A DNA stretch of 64,000 nucleotides from CAXBNB01 sp040151475. Its GTDB lineage: Bacteria > Bacteroidota > Bacteroidia > Cytophagales > Cyclobacteriaceae. The stretch lies in the NCBI RefSeq assembly GCF_040151475.1, contig NZ_JBDKWG010000120.1:27629-91628 (forward strand), written 5' to 3'. Position 1 is the first letter of the stretch. Each line of letters opens with the position of its first letter. The position numbers and the translations under genes are program-made. This document shows, in pieces, positions 60,100-64,000 of the stretch. The notes below the pieces were generated by a model. It searched no databases, had not been told where the DNA came from, and saw nothing but the letters and a program-made list of their open reading frames with translations.

Positions 60100-61443
60100 G
60101 TGTTTAAAAAAATATTAATAGCCAACAGAGGTGAAATTGCCCTGAGAATTATCAGGACCTGCAAAGAAATGGGCATCAAAACTGTAGCAGTATATTCTAC
60201 CGCTGATGCAGAAAGCTTACATGTAAAGTTTGCAGATGAAGCAGTGTGTATTGGGCCTCCTCCTGGAAATTTATCTTACTTAAACATCCCTAATATTATT
60301 TCAGCAGCAGAAATAACCAATGCAGATGCTATCCATCCCGGTTATGGTTTTCTCTCTGAAAATGCCAAATTTTCTAAAATCTGTGAAGAATACGGTATTA
60401 AATTCATTGGTGCCAGTGCAGATATGATCGACCGCATGGGCGACAAAGCTACTGCCAAAGATACTATGAAGAAAGCCGGAGTACCTACCATTCCCGGTTC
60501 GGATGGCTTGTTGGATTCTGTAAAAGAAGGGATCAAGATTGCCAACCAAATTAAGTATCCGGTGATTCTAAAAGCAACTGCCGGAGGTGGAGGTAGAGGC
60601 ATGCGTATTGTCCATAATGATGCCGGATTTCAAAAGGCATGGGATGATGCCAGACAAGAATCAGGTGCAGCGTTTGGAAATGATGCTTTGTATTTGGAAA
60701 AATTTATAGAAGAGCCAAGGCACATTGAAATACAAATTGTAGGAGATAAAAATGGTAGGGCTTGTCATTTGTCTGAAAGGGATTGTTCCATACAAAGAAG
60801 ACATCAAAAGCTTACAGAAGAAACCCCTTCACCCATTGTTAATCAGGAATTAAGAGAAAGAATGGGAAAAGCCGCTATTTTGGGAGCTGAAGCTATTAAA
60901 TACGAAGGTGCCGGTACCGTAGAATTTCTTGTTGATAAACACGGAGATTTCTACTTTATGGAGATGAATACCCGTATTCAGGTAGAACACCCTATCACCG
61001 AAGAGGTTACCGATTTTGACCTGATAAAAGAACAAATCAAAGTAGCAGCAGGAGTTGAGATTTCTGGGAATAACTATTTCCCTCAACTACATTCTATGGA
61101 GTGTAGAATCAATGCCGAAGATCCTACAAAAGATTTCAGGCCTTGTCCCGGGAAAATCACCAATCTACACTTACCTGGTGGGCATGGTGTAAGGGTGGAT
61201 AGCCATGTTTATGCCGGCTATACAATTCCCCCAAATTATGATTCAATGATTGCCAAACTGATCGTAACTGCTCAAACCCGGGAAGAAGCGATCGTTAGGA
61301 TGAAAAGGGCTTTGCAAGAATTTGTGATTGAGGGTATAAAAACCACTATTCCTTTTCATATCAAATTGATGGATGACGAAAAATTCAAGTCAGGAAAATT
61401 CACCACTGCCTTTATGGATACTTTTGATCTTACCGATCTGTAA
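60100..61443 (+). CDS. accC: Biotin carboxylase subunit of acetyl-CoA carboxylase
   Basis: A 447-residue ATP-grasp enzyme that carboxylates biotin on AccB. The start is GTG at 60100 (FKKILIANRGEIALRIIRTC). It has the biotin carboxylase N-domain, the glycine-rich KATAGGGGRGMRIV (ATP loop), GRACHLSERDCSIQRRHQK, and FMEMNTRIQVEHPITEEVTD (active site). Length and motifs are complete. tRNA-Arg and an integrated element follow about 80 bp downstream. Confidence 0.97.
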   Translation: MFKKILIANRGEIALRIIRTCKEMGIKTVAVYSTADAESLHVKFADEAVCIGPPPGNLSYLNIPNIISAAEITNADAIHPGYGFLSENAKFSKICEEYGIKFIGASADMIDRMGDKATAKDTMKKAGVPTIPGSDGLLDSVKEGIKIANQIKYPVILKATAGGGGRGMRIVHNDAGFQKAWDDARQESGAAFGNDALYLEKFIEEPRHIEIQIVGDKNGRACHLSERDCSIQRRHQKLTEETPSPIVNQELRERMGKAAILGAEAIKYEGAGTVEFLVDKHGDFYFMEMNTRIQVEHPITEEVTDFDLIKEQIKVAAGVEISGNNYFPQLHSMECRINAEDPTKDFRPCPGKITNLHLPGGHGVRVDSHVYAGYTIPPNYDSMIAKLIVTAQTREEAIVRMKRALQEFVIEGIKTTIPFHIKLMDDEKFKSGKFTTAFMDTFDLTDL

Positions 61444-61479
61444 ATGCCATTTATCAAAATCTTACTGATTTCGATCTTA

Positions 61480-61506
61480 TTTGAAATTAGAATTTATTTA
61501 TTTTTG
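61480..61506 (+). promoter_or_regulatory. Candidate promoter of tRNA-Arg
   Basis: TTTG (61480-61483) and TATTTTTG (61499-61506) with 15 bp between them, 14 bp before the tRNA. The -7 box matches TAnnTTTG exactly; the spacing is short but acceptable. Confidence 0.55.
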
Positions 61507-61520
61507 CCGTCAAATAGACC

Positions 61521-61592
61521 GGTCTCATAGTTCAACGGATAGAATAGAAGTTTCCTAAACTTTAGATCCAGGTTCGATTCCTGGTGAGACCA
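61521..61592 (+). tRNA. tRNA-Arg (anticodon CCT)
   Basis: 72 nt that fold as a cloverleaf: acceptor stem GGTCTCA with TGAGACC, a D arm GTTC/GAAT, anticodon stem GAAGT/ACTTT with loop TTCCTAA (anticodon CCT, reads AGG), a 4-nt variable region and T arm CCAGG/CCTGG with TTCGATT. The discriminator base is A. CCA is not encoded. The integrase gene begins 161 bp downstream, and the tRNA 3' end is a plausible attachment site. Confidence 0.93.
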
Positions 61593-61610
61593 CTTCTAAC
61601 AACACCAAAC

Positions 61611-61640
61611 AAAAGCCAACTTCACATAAAGTTGGCTTTT
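61611..61640 (+). terminator. Intrinsic terminator after tRNA-Arg
   Basis: AAAAGCCAACTT (61611-61622) and AAGTTGGCTTTT (61629-61640) form a perfect 12-bp stem with a 6-nt loop, followed by TT. Confidence 0.82.
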
Positions 61641-61753
61641 TTAATGCCTTAAACCTACTTTTTTAAAGTTTTACTTTACGTTCTGTTTCGTTTGTTTTTG
61701 GTAATTGTTTCACTATTTGTTTACATATTTTTATTGTGTAGGTTTGAAAAATC

Positions 61754-62949
61754 ATGGGACATTCAGTTACACCGGTAATCAATCGAAACAATATAAAAAC
61801 CAAATCTGGCTTATATAATATTGACATTCGGGTAATTATCAATAGAAAACCCAAATACTTTTCTACAGATCAAAAACTTGCTTTGAAATACTGGTCGGGT
61901 AAAACGGATAAATGGGTAAAGGAGTCACACCCACATAATTTTGAACTCAATAAAATAATCGGTGATAAAGTAAATGCTATCAATGGGTTTATTTACCGAC
62001 TTACCGCTATGGGGCATGTTGTGGACCTAAAGGCAATTGCGGACTTCATGAACAAAAGGAATTTTTCCAATACCTTAAATGCGTACATTGAAAATTACTT
62101 CAAAGACCCTAAAGTCAAGTTCAATAGCATGAACACCATAAAGAAGTACAAGACATTTCAAATGCACCTGAATAACTACAATTCAAGCATCCCACTCCGG
62201 GCAATAAACGAACCCATGCTTCAGGACTTTGGTAGATATCTTACAGGCCTGGGGTTAAGCGGATCTACAGTGATCAAATATTTCGACCCGTTTAAAAAAA
62301 TTGTTAAGCATGCTGTAAAGCATGGATATCTGGAAAAGGATCCTTTCTACGAGGTGGATTTAGGCGCAAAAAGATCGAAACCTAAACGTGACCATCTGGA
62401 GATAGAAGAGATTTTAGAATTGATAAATGTGCAGCTCCCTGAAGACAGGTTGGATCTGGAAGATACCAGGAAGCATTGGCTGATGTGTTTCTTTGCCGGA
62501 TTTTATTACTCCGACCTGAGAAAACTAAAGTGGGATGAAATCAAATCCAGTGATCTGGGGTATGTGATTGTAGGATCGAGATTCAAAAATGAACAGGGTT
62601 ATATAGTGCCTGTACACAAATTCAAACATGCTATTGCCATTATTGAAGGACAAAAGGGTTTGGATCCGGAGTATGTTTTTCCGGATTTGATCAGTGACCA
62701 AAAATACAATGATAAACTGAAGATACTGGCTAAACTGGCTGGGATTGGAAGAAACCTAAACAACAAAATGGCTCGTCACTCCAGCATACAATTTTGGGAA
62801 AGCCGGGGCATAGAAACCCAATTTGTGGCCGTTAGGCCGGGCATACTGACGAAAGGACCACTAAGCACTACTACAAACTCTCAACCAGGGATATCAATGC
62901 CAGGGTTGAAAAATTTGACTTCAGAAAGCTGGGCTTACAGAAAAGATAG
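61754..62949 (+). pseudogene. Tyrosine recombinase (integrase), frameshifted
   Basis: A site-specific integrase beside tRNA-Arg. It has an N-terminal arm-binding region, a SAM-like core-binding domain (about 95-200) and a catalytic domain with the KMARHS box (usual HxxR with Lys for His) at about 340. After residue 360 (GTT at 62831-62833) the frame breaks: in the other frame GHTDERTTKHYYKLSTRDIN follows, with the GH box and catalytic Tyr, to TAG at 62949. One missing base, as in GTTATGGCC becoming GTTAGGCC, explains it. The unbroken frame instead ends at 62995 with a tail unlike the family. The first catalytic Arg is replaced by Tyr (AGFYYSDL), as similar residue loss is known in IntDOT, so that alone need not inactivate. 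Confidence 0.85.
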
Positions 62950-63040
62950 AATGGTTTGGGATACATCCCAAATCTGGACTTTAGCTATTAACTAGATAAA
63001 TAACCATCCGTTGTGGTTTTGAGTGAAAATAATAGCTTTC

Positions 63041-63058
63041 ATGCTCATTAATGAGCAT
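63041..63058. terminator. 18-bp perfect palindrome, possible terminator
   Basis: ATGCTCATT and AATGAGCAT form a perfect palindrome followed by a run of T, so it may end the integrase-side transcript; alternatively it may be near an end of the insertion sequence. Confidence 0.5.
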
Positions 63059-63069
63059 TTTTTGTTAGT

Positions 63070-63099
63070 TTTATATCTAGTTATACAGCTAGATATAAA
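63070..63099 (+). promoter_or_regulatory. Inverted repeat before the AbrB-like ORF
   Basis: TTTATATCTAG (63070-63080) and CTAGATATAAA (63089-63099) are perfect reverse complements with an 8-bp centre, ending 3 bp before the ATG at 63103. It may be the operator of the AbrB-like protein, which itself is expected to bind DNA, or part of the element's end. Confidence 0.55.
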
Positions 63100-63102
63100 A
63101 TC

Positions 63103-63315
63103 ATGGGATTTCCAACTAAAATTCAGCTCATCAAAAGGGCAAAGAGCGAGCAGTGGTATATCAATTTTCCATCTGCGCTAGCACAGGCCATGGAATTTGA
63201 ACGTGGCGAAACGGTAGAATGGCTTATTGACGACCATCAAAAACTTGTATTGACCAGAAGTAATGAGGCAGTATCAGGTCTTAAAAAAAAACTTCAAGTC
63301 AAGCCACTTCCATAA
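63103..63315 (+). CDS. AbrB/MazE-like small DNA-binding protein (insertion-sequence orfA)
   Basis: A 70-residue protein. The pattern QWYINFPSALAQAMEFERGETVEWLIDDHQKLVLTR matches the swapped-hairpin AbrB/MazE/SpoVT fold, in which loop-hinge sequences such as FPxxLAxxMxxxxGExVxW occur. After the run of nine A (63283-63291, read CTT AAA AAA AAA) the frame continues to TAA at 63313-63315. A -1 shift at this run would fuse it to the transposase frame. I read it as the first ORF of an insertion sequence, but a stand-alone antitoxin-like gene is possible. Confidence 0.75.
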   Translation: MGFPTKIQLIKRAKSEQWYINFPSALAQAMEFERGETVEWLIDDHQKLVLTRSNEAVSGLKKKLQVKPLP

Positions 63316-64000
63316 TTGGAGAACTGGACGAGCTTTTTGAGAAAAGCTCAGATGCTTTCTCTCAATCAAGGACTGCTCAAAAAGCCAGGCAACTGGTCTA
63401 TGGCAATTTAGCATGCTTGGGACGGCATACCGTTTCAGGCATGTTGACAGCCAGTGGGCATCAATTTATGGATTGGTCATGTTTTTACCGTTTGTTCAGT
63501 GAACAGCGCATAAACATAGAAAAACTAAATGATGTTTGTATTGAAAACGCTATAGAACAGCTCGATGATAACCAAATCATTATTGCCCATATGGATGACA
63601 GAGTAGTGAAGAAAACAGGTAAAAAGATACCAGGCACCTCATGGTGCAGAGATCCACTCGGGCCACCTTTTCATACCAATTTCATTTGGGGACAAAGATT
63701 TATTCAATTGTCCATGGCCATTCCTGATAGCCGGGCTCCTCACCAATCACGTTCCATTCCTATAGGCTTTCACCATTGCCCCACAGCAAAGAAACCTGTC
63801 AAAACAGCTACTCAAGAACAAATACAGACCTATAAGGAAGTGAAAAAACAATCACGGTTGAGTTTGCAGGGTAGTTTAAAGATAAAGGCTTTAAGGGACA
63901 AACTTGATCAGCAAGATCACCAGCATCGTAGCTTATGTATCAATGTTGATGGCAGCTATACCAACTCAACAGTATTAAAAAACCTACCTGAAAGAACGAT
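63285..64000 (+). CDS. DDE-type transposase, 3' end outside the window
   Basis: The frame is open from just after the TAA at 63282 to the window end and has no ATG near its start: translation probably depends on a -1 shift at the A9 run (63283-63291) or on an ATT/ATA start. The sequence includes AHMDDRVVKKTGKKIPG (first Asp of the DDE triad), RDPLGPPFHTNFIWGQRFIQ and CINVDGSYTNSTVLKN (second Asp), as in IS4/IS701-like transposases. The third catalytic acid lies beyond the window. Upstream is the AbrB-like ORF. Confidence 0.82.

Larger units (their letters stand above)
63059..64000 (+). mobile_element. Insertion sequence with AbrB-like orfA, incomplete
   Basis: The left part of an insertion sequence: operator-like inverted repeat, AbrB-like ORF and DDE transposase ORF. 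The exact left end and terminal inverted repeats cannot be fixed, since the right end is beyond the window; 63059 is a rough boundary after the 18-bp palindrome. It lies in the region downstream of the frameshifted tRNA-Arg integrase. Confidence 0.65.

Overview
The window reads as a chromosomal segment of a member of the Bacteroidota, most likely of the Cytophagales. The evidence is two large TonB-dependent receptors with N-terminal carboxypeptidase-regulatory-like domains, a gliding-motility GldC homologue, a lipoprotein TamA variant (TamL type), DUF3098, DUF4301 and Lacal_2735-type proteins known mainly from this phylum, AT-rich sequence, little use of Shine-Dalgarno sites, and repeated TAnnTTTG -7 promoter boxes. 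The genus cannot be named from the sequence alone.

Layout. 1-6.5 kb: the end of an unidentified secreted or surface protein, a PAP2 phosphatase with hemF, tamL, a SpoU-type rRNA/tRNA methyltransferase and two small proteins. 6.6-11.5 kb: a GDSL lipoprotein behind a TonB receptor, then gldC. 11.6-15.8 kb: an efflux operon (HlyD-type adaptor, MacB-like permease, TolC) with no ATPase gene. 15.9-19.5 kb: the cluster ftsX-DUF3098-uppP-truB-ribF, read on the minus strand. 19.6-27 kb: an ECF sigma factor and a membrane partner, a decayed hrpB fragment among three palindromic repeats, a second TonB receptor and a secreted lipoprotein. 27-38.9 kb: MoxR ATPase, DUF4301 protein, GT3-type glycogen synthase, a TIM-barrel/DUF1080 sugar pair, queG, and a group holding a BCCT transporter, small proteins, SRPBCC protein and photolyase. 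39-42.5 kb: miaE, a two-gene PIN module with a large unknown partner, and an SDR gene divergent from its likely HxlR regulator. 42.6-49.2 kb: a TetR-TolC-adaptor-RND efflux operon. 49.3-55.4 kb: housekeeping genes (trmN6, rnhA, marC, rluA-like, pabB, pabC), a 125-bp MITE-like element and a GDSL esterase. 55.5-56.7 kb: a DUF1778/GNAT toxin-antitoxin pair behind an array of TACG/CGTA palindromes. 56.9-61.4 kb: the lipid and translation block DUF177-rpmF-fabH-efp-accB-accC. 61.5-64 kb: tRNA-Arg(CCT) followed by a frameshifted integrase gene and the left part of an insertion sequence, i.e. the edge of a decayed integrated element.

The most interesting parts are accessory: the PIN module with a 259-residue partner that looks like an oversized antitoxin; the AbrB-like ORF joined to a DDE transposase through a possible -1 frameshift at an A9 run; the hrpB relic, which shifts frame at least four times and lies between palindromes and a 14-bp inverted repeat; the MITE; the operator array of the GNAT module; and the single-base deletion that removes the catalytic tyrosine of the tRNA-Arg integrase. 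All family assignments come from reading motifs, without database searches.
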